52,088 nt of DNA from JAGDVO01 sp964590075 [NCBI: uncultured Aquificales bacterium] (lineage in GTDB: Bacteria; Thermosulfidibacterota; Thermosulfidibacteria; Thermosulfidibacterales), in NCBI GenBank assembly GCA_964590075.1, contig CAZPXS010000007.1:1-52088 (forward strand). Reading direction: 5' to 3'. Positions within the stretch are counted from its first letter, which is position 1. Each line of letters opens with the position of its first letter. Shown piece after piece: positions 6,276-14,183 of this stretch. A program made the position numbers and the translations under genes. The notes beneath the pieces were generated by a model that was not told where the DNA came from, did not search any database, and was given only the letters and a program-made list of their open reading frames with translations.

Positions 6276-8546
6276 CTAAAATCTAAAGTTTAACCATAAA
6301 CCTATATTTTGAGTAGTAGTTTTCTTTTCTTGGTCATAGGAGCTTAAGTTATAGATGAGTCTTAAATCGAGAAACTTTCGCGGATACCAGACGAGATTAC
6401 TGTTGAAGTTCCAGGTTTTCGCCCCATTCGGTTTTGTTTCTGAAAAACCTATTCCAGAATTTAAAAGTAAAGCTCTGGTAATCCTCCAGTTAAGATACAC
6501 ATTCTGGGAGATACTTTTATTTTCATCGGCCTTTTGATAATTCAAGTTATAGGAAAGGTTTAAGGCAGAACCAGGACGGTAGGTAACAAAAACTCCATAC
6601 CTCTCAGAGGTATATGATCTATCCTGGGATTCCTGTTGTAGATTGGTCCTTTCAAAAGCGTAATTTATATAAATATTGATCCTCCGTGTTAAAGGTATAT
6701 TGATCAAATGAGTCATAGAAAAAGCATTGGTGGTGGAATTACTCGTATAATTTTCCGAACGCCTTAGGCTACTATCCCAGACCCACTGGATTTCCTTGTA
6801 AATCTTCGTGTTAACATTTAATACCATGGTATCATCGCGACTCGCCTTTTCCACTTCGTCCCTATTCGGATTATATAGATAATTTTCTATCCTGTTTAAA
6901 GACAGTAAAAGGGCTAATCTCTCTAGTGGAACGTAATTGAAACTCCAGTTAAAACTACGACTTTCATATCGATTGGGTTGGTTGTTAAGAATCTCATTTT
7001 TCTGAATCCTCACAAAGGTTTGTAGATTATCCCTGATACTGTATCTCAGGGCCCCGTAGATAAGGCGATTGACCTCTATAAAAGGATCTTCAGAGGATTT
7101 CCGTTCGGAGGGTTCTTCAGAAAAACCATTCCAGACCTTTCCCAAGGGGGAAAAAAGTGAGAACTTACCGCTCTGAGTACGTCTAAGATAAACACCCTCT
7201 TCCAAGGTTAGTTTGGAAGTTAGATCATGTTTAAAGACTGTGTTTACCTCCTCATAGAAATTGTCAAACTCCTGGTGAGCCTTTCCTCCCACAAAAACTC
7301 GTTTTTCATGAACCTCCATTTCAGCTACATATACATCCTTTACTAAAATGGGGTTTCGATTTACAACCCTAAAATACTGAGCACTCTGAGTAGAGGAAAA
7401 GACAAATTCTATCACCCATATGTTGTTAAAAGGATCATAAATAGCCGAATTAACTCTAGAAATTAAGACTTCCTGCCAGCTCGAATAACCAATTATAGGA
7501 TCATTAGCTCTAAAAATCTTCCAGTTATTAGGATCCAGAATCTCAAGGGGTAAGGTATCGTTGGCCACCACATATAGTTTTAAAAGGTCGACAGACTGAG
7601 GAGTGGTAAATTTTATAACAATATTCTTATATGGATCTTTAAGGTTGATACCTGTTGAGATAAAAACATTATCCGTTAAAGAGGGTAAAGAGCTGTAAGA
7701 ATTAATATCCCAGGGATAGGGATCCAAAATGGTTCCATTGGCATAATAACCACTCCCCCCCCTTAAAGGAATATAGGCTTCACCTTGACGAGAGAACCAA
7801 TCGGAGATATTTTTGTTGAAATTTAAACGGTAGCTTACTGCAGGTTGAAAATATCCCTTGAAAAAACTATCACTATAGTTCAGATCAAGTGAGCCGGTGT
7901 AATTCTTGAGCTTCGTTTTATTGATATCTTCATCAGGGGTTGAAAGCTGAGAATAGGAATGGGTTAAATAATAGCTACCCCTGATTTTTTCCATCAAAGA
8001 AAAATTATAACTGGAACTCAAGAGATAATCTTTGCTGGACGTTTCCTTTTGAGAATTATAAGTCTCAGTAACGGTGGATCTATGATTATACTGAAAATAA
8101 AAGGAAGGAAAGTCATAGGGGGTAAGATTATAGTGGAAGTAGGTTAGATTCTCTCGTATCTCCTGCCTCCTATCTCTTATGGAACTCTCAAAGTCCCTCA
8201 CATTTAAAAGATGCCCTATCCTAAGAAAGTAAATGGGATCATTTAAGGTGATGGAAAAACCCGGAGAAATCTCGCTGTATCTATCCTCTACACTTGGAAC
8301 ATCGGTTTGTGAAAAATCTTGCTTTCTATAGAAATATCTGAGATCTGCCATAAAACTTAATTTTTCTGTTAATCTTAAACTATAATTAAAGTAACTGGAC
8401 AAAGAGGAACTATCCGTTTCACTTTTGGTTCCATCTGTTTTAACGGTAGACCAATTCCAATTTTGATTGATGTTACCAGTAACTTCACACACTCCATCTT
8501 TTATAGTGGTCATTATAAATAAAAATATCAAAAAAAATATCGCCAT
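6276..8546 (-). CDS. Large outer-membrane beta-barrel protein, copy 1
   Basis: A 756-aa protein with a short N-terminal signal segment and many alternating amphipathic stretches rich in Tyr, Asn and Ser, typical of transmembrane beta-strands. It ends in NFRF, the terminal phenylalanine expected of proteins inserted by the Bam complex. Roughly residues 295-410 break the pattern (KFTTPQSVDLLKLYVVAND to YVAEMEVHE) and resemble a discoidin (F5/8 C)-like beta-sandwich. It is the first gene of the operon. Proposed role: pore or surface anchor through which the neighbouring multihaem cytochromes leave the cell or pass electrons, as in porin-cytochrome conduits. The barrel is well supported; the role is inferred. 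Confidence 0.8.
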   Translation of the reverse strand: MAIFFLIFLFIMTTIKDGVCEVTGNINQNWNWSTVKTDGTKSETDSSSLSSYFNYSLRLTEKLSFMADLRYFYRKQDFSQTDVPSVEDRYSEISPGFSITLNDPIYFLRIGHLLNVRDFESSIRDRRQEIRENLTYFHYNLTPYDFPSFYFQYNHRSTVTETYNSQKETSSKDYLLSSSYNFSLMEKIRGSYYLTHSYSQLSTPDEDINKTKLKNYTGSLDLNYSDSFFKGYFQPAVSYRLNFNKNISDWFSRQGEAYIPLRGGSGYYANGTILDPYPWDINSYSSLPSLTDNVFISTGINLKDPYKNIVIKFTTPQSVDLLKLYVVANDTLPLEILDPNNWKIFRANDPIIGYSSWQEVLISRVNSAIYDPFNNIWVIEFVFSSTQSAQYFRVVNRNPILVKDVYVAEMEVHEKRVFVGGKAHQEFDNFYEEVNTVFKHDLTSKLTLEEGVYLRRTQSGKFSLFSPLGKVWNGFSEEPSERKSSEDPFIEVNRLIYGALRYSIRDNLQTFVRIQKNEILNNQPNRYESRSFNWSFNYVPLERLALLLSLNRIENYLYNPNRDEVEKASRDDTMVLNVNTKIYKEIQWVWDSSLRRSENYTSNSTTNAFSMTHLINIPLTRRINIYINYAFERTNLQQESQDRSYTSERYGVFVTYRPGSALNLSYNLNYQKADENKSISQNVYLNWRITRALLLNSGIGFSETKPNGAKTWNFNSNLVWYPRKFLDLRLIYNLSSYDQEKKTTTQNIGLWLNFRF

Positions 8547-8694
8547 TATCTAACCGTTTTAATCGGTCTTATCATCCATCTAAGCGGTAATTCTTGCACA
8601 GTTTTACAACCTGAGCCCGAATCTCTGATACAGAGTAAACACCTAAAACCAAACATAGATGCATGATCACGCTTCCTCTAAAAGCTTTTCTGTC

Positions 8695-8723
8695 ATATAA
8701 TTACAATATCTAACTTTTGTCAA
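8695..8723 (-). promoter_or_regulatory. Promoter of the beta-barrel operon, copy 1
   Basis: TTGACA (8718-8723) is separated by exactly 17 bp from TTATAT (8695-8700), about 150 bp upstream of the beta-barrel start. The untranslated leader (8547-8690) contains no gene. A small ACCG/CGGT hairpin near 8553-8567 is the only structure I noticed in it. Confidence 0.6.
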
Positions 8724-8729
8724 TAAGCT

Positions 8730-8912
8730 TTATCCCTTTAAAATTTTTACCAAAACTACCTTATAATAGAAGGGCTGAGCTCCACTTGTTCCATTCACCA
8801 TCTGCTGACCCTGATAACTATTGTGCATGGTATGACAATTACTACATAAACTACTCTGAATAGCATAGGAATTAGTGACAAGAATTAGAATTAGAAGAAC
8901 TAAAAAGACCAT
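8730..8912 (-). pseudogene. Cytochrome gene truncated at the duplication junction
   Basis: This is the second copy of the cytochrome gene that starts at 1004. The first 46 codons (signal peptide, CSNCHTMHNS) match that gene, but at 8772 the sequence switches to the promoter region of unit 1. The last 14 or so codons are read from non-coding sequence up to a chance stop at 8730. The 60-aa product would carry a single haem motif. It keeps the original ribosome site and the hairpin upstream, so it may still be transcribed behind the copy 2 cytochrome. It is almost certainly non-functional as an OmcS-like protein. Confidence 0.9.
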
Positions 8913-8927
8913 GCCTTTCTCCTTTTA

Positions 8928-8952
8928 AAAGGAGGGGGAGACCCCCTCCTTT
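8928..8952 (-). terminator. Intercistronic hairpin, copy 2
   Basis: Second copy of the 11-bp stem, 3-nt loop hairpin at 1020-1044. Here it lies between the intact copy 2 cytochrome (stop at 8961) and the truncated cytochrome fragment (start at 8912). It has the same weak T-tail. Confidence 0.6.
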
Positions 8953-8960
8953 AGGTTAAA

Positions 8961-10037
8961 TTACTTCTGGGTATGGCAGACCTTACAACCAGCTTGAGAA
9001 GTACTACTGTAATCCCACCTTAATATAGAAGGATATTCAGAACCGTGGGCCCTATGACAGGATAGACACATAACGATAGCCCCGGTTGCGGATGATGCAT
9101 CTCCAGGTGTAACTGTTGAGCTTGGAGATGTGGGAACAGCCGGTCTTGCTACAGGAGAGGCAAGAGAATAACCGCCTCCATTGTTATAATTGGCATACTC
9201 TCCACTATTGGGAAGCACATAATCTGTGGGATGTCTTAACCAGGCACTTCCGCTGTGTCTGTCCTTATAAAACTGCCCATGACACTCCGCACAAAGGTAA
9301 CTGATGGTATCCTTGTGATTATAATCCGCATTAGCTGCACCAAAATTGTACCCAAAATACTCATTGTGATTTGATGAGGTGGCGCCCCATTCCCAGTCTG
9401 AAGATTCATATCCCTTTATACCGTAAAGGAATCTATAACTTGTTGCAACGGTAGTAGCATTACTGATAGGCCCTCTGATATCCTGATGGTGCCCCTTTAA
9501 ACCAGAATTTGTTCCATGACAACCATATGTTCCCCAGCAGGAAAGCTGTTGAGTCCAGGTAGTAGCACCATTAGCAATCTGACCACGTTGAGTATAGCCT
9601 TGTGTGGCATTAGGATCCCAACCAGGAGGAGTATAACTAAAAGTCGCATCTGGTTTAGCTATACCAGCCACATTATGCCCCTTTCTATCATCTCCCTGAG
9701 CTACCCAGTAAAAGTCACCACCCGCCAAAGTCTTACCCGGTCCTGTGTTACCGGGATTATTAGTATGATAGACAGCTGGGGCACCAGTTGTAGGGTTAGT
9801 TTGACCACTAGTAGTCATGTGGCATCCGATACAATCCAATTTGAGAAGCATCTCGTTAGGAGTTGCCTTGGGTGTTCCATTACTGTAGCTTGCCATGGGT
9901 CGTCCCTGATAACTATTGTGCATGGTGTGACAGTTTGAGCAGGCTCCACTTACGGCAGCTAACACATAATTGGGGATTAAAATCAATCCCCAAATAGCCA
10001 GTAAAATTAAAGAAAGGGAACTCAAATGCCGACGCAT
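8961..10037 (-). CDS. OmcS-like hexahaem c-type cytochrome, copy 2
   Basis: Same 358-aa product as the gene at 1053-2129, with no amino-acid difference: signal peptide, five CXXCH sites and one CX5CH site (Cys167/173). The start at 10037 is chosen by the same AGAGGGGG spacing. Its promoter, the preceding spacer and the following hairpin are also duplicated, so both copies should be expressed equally. Downstream, however, this copy leads into a truncated cytochrome fragment rather than a full paralogue. The main effect of the duplication is therefore a doubled dose of this cytochrome and its assembly genes. Confidence 0.88.
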   Translation of the reverse strand: MRRHLSSLSLILLAIWGLILIPNYVLAAVSGACSNCHTMHNSYQGRPMASYSNGTPKATPNEMLLKLDCIGCHMTTSGQTNPTTGAPAVYHTNNPGNTGPGKTLAGGDFYWVAQGDDRKGHNVAGIAKPDATFSYTPPGWDPNATQGYTQRGQIANGATTWTQQLSCWGTYGCHGTNSGLKGHHQDIRGPISNATTVATSYRFLYGIKGYESSDWEWGATSSNHNEYFGYNFGAANADYNHKDTISYLCAECHGQFYKDRHSGSAWLRHPTDYVLPNSGEYANYNNGGGYSLASPVARPAVPTSPSSTVTPGDASSATGAIVMCLSCHRAHGSEYPSILRWDYSSTSQAGCKVCHTQK

Positions 10038-10077
10038 GATACACACCCCCTCTTTTTAAAATATTCTTAACTTTTTT

Positions 10078-10104
10078 ATTGTAGCATTTTTTGACATTTG
10101 TCAA
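10078..10104 (-). promoter_or_regulatory. Promoter of the six-haem cytochrome, copy 2
   Basis: TTGACA (10099-10104), a 15-bp spacer and TACAAT (10078-10083), with the same overlapping TTGACA-TT-TGTCAA palindrome as at 2183-2196. Confidence 0.6.
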
Positions 10105-10279
10105 GAGGCTTTCTAAATTTATTTAAATTTAACTCTTATAATCAAAATATGGCTAAAGCGGTCTGATAGTTAAGATGCATAATATACACCAAAGACCGCA
10201 TTAAACTTTGCAATAAACCACAAATTAAAAAAGAATATAATTTTATTAGCTTATAATTTTATTAGTTTATTCTAATAAA

Positions 10280-10388
10280 CGTAGCTTTTGAAGGTTGGTT
10301 AATATATGCTTATTCTGGGTAGTCTCTTGTCTCTGATAGAAAGGAACCTGTGATAGAACTCTCAATCAGCAAAGCTACGCAAAGAGAC
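10280..10388 (-). ncRNA. Candidate structured leader RNA, copy 2
   Basis: Second copy of the interleaved complementary segments described at 2372-2480: 10280-10288 with 10371-10379, and 10322-10328 with 10382-10388. It lies in the 396-bp spacer 10038-10433, which contains no gene. Confidence 0.3.
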
Positions 10389-10433
10389 TTCTCTTTCTCT
10401 TTTAAGCTCTTATAAGAAGCTTATTCGCCCTTA

Positions 10434-12014
10434 CTACTTAAACAGGGTCCTCTCGATCTCCCGAATTCTATTCTGATAAACCACAATTTTTGAACTCTTA
10501 CGGAGCCTCTGAGCATACTCTTCCAGTTTCTGTTCAACTTTTTCCTTCCAAACCTCCTCTTCAACTTGCTTTCTTACCTCGTCAAAGGGTTTTATTCGGC
10601 CCTCCTCTTTATCGAGGATTTTTAAAACCGTCCAGTGAGGGCCCTCTCGAGTTATTGCTATTTCCCCTTTTTCAAGTTTGGTGAAGGCTTTTTTATAATC
10701 TTCGGGAATCATACTTTCTTTAAGCCAACCCATCACTCCTCTTGTCTTTCTTATCTCCTCGTCTCTGGCATACTTCTCCGCTAAAAAGAAGAAATCGGCA
10801 CCTCTATCAAGTTCCGCAAGCACCTTCAAGGCTGTATTATGATCGTCCACCACTATTCTACCAATTTTATAGCTATTTTCTTCGCGGAATTTAGATTTAT
10901 TTTTCTCATAATAGGCCTTTAAATCATCCTCTGTGACCTTTATAGTGGGAGCTATCATATAACCTATGAAAACCCTTTTCAGTAGTTGTTTTTTATAGTT
11001 TTCAATATCCTCCCTCAGGGGACTTCTCAGGTGATACCCACGACTTAGAGCTTCAAGATCGACTACCCTAGCATCAATCCAGCTATTCACATACTCTTCA
11101 ATATTAATATTAGGATTTTCTCTCAGCACCTCACAAACCTGTTGGACTCTGAGTTCCTCCTTATCAACCCTCGCTAAGAGCATGTTTTCCTGAATTGATT
11201 TGCACATTTTTCCATCATTAAAGTTCTTTATATTCTCTTTATAAACAAATACCTTTGAACTATATTTTCTTCTTAAAGCTTCAAGCTTAGATTTCTCTAA
11301 TTGCTCTTTCTTCCAACGTTTATAAGCATCCCTCACAGAGTTGATTTTATTTTTAAACTCCTTCATATCGGCTGGCTTTATTTCTAGAAGTTTTATAACT
11401 ATATAGTCATTTCTAAACTTATATACATCACTTGTTTCTCCAGGCTTAAGATTCTTCAGCACATTCCACAAATCCTTGTTCATAAAAAGAGAGATCTTAG
11501 TATTTTCTATAATGGTAAAGTTACCTATATTTTTGAGCATTTCTGCTTTAGCTTTTTCAACTTCTTCTTTTTTGGTACTTTCAAAGTACATCCATTTATA
11601 AATCTTGAAGTATTCTTTATAAAAATCCTTTAAAGTCTTTTCATCAGGGTTAATCTTCGACAAAATTTCATCTCTGTATAACTCTCTAACCGCTGCTGTA
11701 ACGGTAAATTCTTTCAACTTAGCTTCAAGCCATGGATTGGTTTCAAGCCCCATAGCCCTAGCTTCCTGTATAATAAGATTATCCCGGATTATTTCCTGTA
11801 AGAAGCGATTTAGATCAGGTTTTTTAGCCTTACGAGGAAGATCCTCTCTACGGTGTTCAATTCCTGCCACATATAAAAGCTCTTTCACCGTGATGGGTTC
11901 ACCGTTAACCACTGCAACCACATCATTTTCCTTAATTTTGGCATACACCTCAGATGAAAAGGCAAAAAGTGAAACCAAAAAGAAAAAGAACGCTAAAATG
12001 AATTTCTTTCTCAT
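10434..12014 (-). CDS. SurA/PpiC-type peptidyl-prolyl isomerase, copy 2
   Basis: Identical 526-aa product to the gene at 2526-4106: signal peptide, SurA-like N-terminal helices, one degenerate and one well-formed parvulin domain (about 380-472). The 4-bp overlap with the upstream gene is preserved. As no residue differs between the copies, there is no sign of specialisation after duplication. Confidence 0.88.
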   Translation of the reverse strand: MRKKFILAFFFFLVSLFAFSSEVYAKIKENDVVAVVNGEPITVKELLYVAGIEHRREDLPRKAKKPDLNRFLQEIIRDNLIIQEARAMGLETNPWLEAKLKEFTVTAAVRELYRDEILSKINPDEKTLKDFYKEYFKIYKWMYFESTKKEEVEKAKAEMLKNIGNFTIIENTKISLFMNKDLWNVLKNLKPGETSDVYKFRNDYIVIKLLEIKPADMKEFKNKINSVRDAYKRWKKEQLEKSKLEALRRKYSSKVFVYKENIKNFNDGKMCKSIQENMLLARVDKEELRVQQVCEVLRENPNINIEEYVNSWIDARVVDLEALSRGYHLRSPLREDIENYKKQLLKRVFIGYMIAPTIKVTEDDLKAYYEKNKSKFREENSYKIGRIVVDDHNTALKVLAELDRGADFFFLAEKYARDEEIRKTRGVMGWLKESMIPEDYKKAFTKLEKGEIAITREGPHWTVLKILDKEEGRIKPFDEVRKQVEEEVWKEKVEQKLEEYAQRLRKSSKIVVYQNRIREIERTLFK

Positions 12015-13048
12015 GATCCTCTCTCCAGATTTTTGATTTTTTTAACCAACCTTTTGGCACACTCGTAGGCTACATTTGTACCCAGCCTAATCCTTCCACT
12101 CTCTAAAATCCCCTCTTTAGAAATCCCTGTAAAATAACAATCATCCGCATAAACGATCTTTCTTTCATGGGTATCTAAAATCCTTATAGATAAAACCACA
12201 AGTGGATAATAGGTTTTGACCCCCTCTTCCCAGAAATCCTCAACTGCACCCAGTATAACATAATCCGCTCCCGTCTCCAAGAGAGCACTCTCAAGAGCTG
12301 AGTAGGTAATCTCAGCCAGTGGTAACACCGTATATTTTATCATAAAATTCAAAGCCTCGCCCATTTCGATCACTTCAATTTCCTCAAGCTTGGTAAGTTC
12401 CGTCAAAAATATATAGGTAGCCATCTTTCCAACCCAGGCTTCCTGTGAGAAATTTCTGAAGGGAAGAAGAACCACCTTCTTTCCTGAAGTTGAATCAACC
12501 TTAGTAAGGAGAGTTTCTCTATCTAACTTTGAAAAAAGGTCCTTTAGAACCCTTCTACTTAATTCCCCTATATCTTTAACCTTCCCCAGACCAAAAAAGG
12601 TTTCATATTCTTCCCCAGCCTTTCCAAAATATCCACTCCACAGAATTTTCCTCTCAGGAAGCTTAATAATACGCGCATGTATAGAAACCCGCGGGTACAT
12701 ATCCTCATCAAACCTGAGTATACCCCCTGTAACAATATACTGAATTCCATAGTTTTTATAAAGCCGATCCATGTGTTCTTCTAATACAAATCCCCTCTCC
12801 TTAATCCCGATTTCCTTCATCACTCTCTTAACATACTCTTCCTCGTAAAAATCAAAACCCTTTTCCGAAAGTTCTTTCTTCAAAAAGGGATAGATCCGTT
12901 CGAAAGCCTGAGGATTCGAAGAAAAATTCTCAAAGGGTAAAACAAAAAGCTTTAAATCCCTAGCCTGTACTTTTGGCACCTTTAGGCTCGGTAAAAGAAC
13001 CAAAAATAGCAAAAATAAAACCAAAAACTTAAATATTCTTAAGTTCAT
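12011..13048 (-). CDS. Secreted protein with two LpoB/CsgG-like domains, copy 2
   Basis: Identical 345-aa product to the gene at 4103-5140. It has a signal peptide without lipobox and two LPFxNF-type domains, and keeps its overlaps with both neighbours. It is part of the complete second operon 10434-16454, which has all of its own signals. Confidence 0.75.
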   Translation of the reverse strand: MNLRIFKFLVLFLLFLVLLPSLKVPKVQARDLKLFVLPFENFSSNPQAFERIYPFLKKELSEKGFDFYEEEYVKRVMKEIGIKERGFVLEEHMDRLYKNYGIQYIVTGGILRFDEDMYPRVSIHARIIKLPERKILWSGYFGKAGEEYETFFGLGKVKDIGELSRRVLKDLFSKLDRETLLTKVDSTSGKKVVLLPFRNFSQEAWVGKMATYIFLTELTKLEEIEVIEMGEALNFMIKYTVLPLAEITYSALESALLETGADYVILGAVEDFWEEGVKTYYPLVVLSIRILDTHERKIVYADDCYFTGISKEGILESGRIRLGTNVAYECAKRLVKKIKNLERGS

Positions 13049-13607
13049 TCAGGGCTTCCCTCACTAGTTTTAGCGCCAATTCGTTTACCGTGGTTATCCC
13101 CATACCGAAATGTCTGGCAAAGAAACTATCACCGGTACCAGATTTAGTAACGGAAAAGATAATACTTCCTTCCTCCGGTTCCACTATATTCAAACTAAAG
13201 GCGACCTCAGGCACGGTTACAGATCCAGCTCTTGCCTCGCCGTACTTATACACATAACCCGTAATAAAGGCATCCACCTGAAGAGTTTTGGCGATACTCT
13301 TTAGATCCTCCTTGGTAATTTCACTAAGTTTTGTAATATTTTTCTGTTTAAGGATTTTTTCCACATCGCCCGGTGGAACTGTTTCAACAAATTTCTGGAT
13401 CTCATTATACACAACAAACCTGATAACCTCTCCAGCACTCCGATCCTCAGCAAGGTTCTCAAAGGGTAGAATAGCTACCCGCTTTATAGTGGAAAAATCG
13501 TACTCTTTATTTATAAAAACTGCATCTGAAATGGATGCCTTATAAGCACACCCGAAAAAAAGGAACCCAACTAAAAAGACCAGAAACAAACCTGTAACCC
13601 TTCTCAT
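13029..13607 (-). CDS. LpoB/CsgG-like lipoprotein (192 aa), copy 2
   Basis: Identical to the gene at 5121-5699: lipobox FFGC at Cys20, then one LPFEN-type domain. The upstream AGGAG ribosome site is retained. Confidence 0.78.
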   Translation of the reverse strand: MRRVTGLFLVFLVGFLFFGCAYKASISDAVFINKEYDFSTIKRVAILPFENLAEDRSAGEVIRFVVYNEIQKFVETVPPGDVEKILKQKNITKLSEITKEDLKSIAKTLQVDAFITGYVYKYGEARAGSVTVPEVAFSLNIVEPEEGSIIFSVTKSGTGDSFFARHFGMGITTVNELALKLVREALNELKNI

Positions 13608-13619
13608 ATTCTCTCCTCC

Positions 13620-14174
13620 TTAAAAAAGGTCATTCAGAGCTTTTCTCACCACTTTTTTAGCTACCTCACTCAAAGCCTCTGGCTCCATACCAAAATACAG
13701 ACTCCCCAAACTCGGACCACCTTCAGTGCGATAGGTGGAACGTACAACCTTTCCCGTGGAAACATCTATAAGATTAACCTGAATAGCTACCGAAGGATAA
13801 ACCACATCCGAAAAACGTTGCATCTCATAACTGAAAACACCTCCTTTTATGAGATACTTTACCCCTAATTTTTCCCCTACCTCTTCCAATTCCCTTGAGC
13901 CCAATAGGGAAAGATTGGTCACGCCCTTTTCCACAAGGACTTTATTCACCTCTCCCGATTCTATTACAAAGAATCCTCTCAAAACTAGCTCCTGGATAAC
14001 CATTCTACGTATTCTTTCTCCCGCTACCGGATCGTTGGTAAAGTTTTCAAAGGGGAGAACCGCGATTCTCTCCGTGGTATCCTGAGAAGATCTTAACTTA
14101 TAACCCAACTCCAGGGACGAACATCCCGTGATCAAAAACAGTCCAATAAAAAAAATCATCGCCCTTTTAAACAT
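13620..14174 (-). CDS. LpoB/CsgG-like lipoprotein (184 aa), copy 2
   Basis: Identical to the gene at 5712-6266: lipobox ITGC at Cys18, then one LPFENF-type domain. It starts 9 bp after the beta-barrel gene. Confidence 0.78.
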   Translation of the reverse strand: MFKRAMIFFIGLFLITGCSSLELGYKLRSSQDTTERIAVLPFENFTNDPVAGERIRRMVIQELVLRGFFVIESGEVNKVLVEKGVTNLSLLGSRELEEVGEKLGVKYLIKGGVFSYEMQRFSDVVYPSVAIQVNLIDVSTGKVVRSTYRTEGGPSLGSLYFGMEPEALSEVAKKVVRKALNDLF

Positions 14175-14183
14175 CCTTAACCT

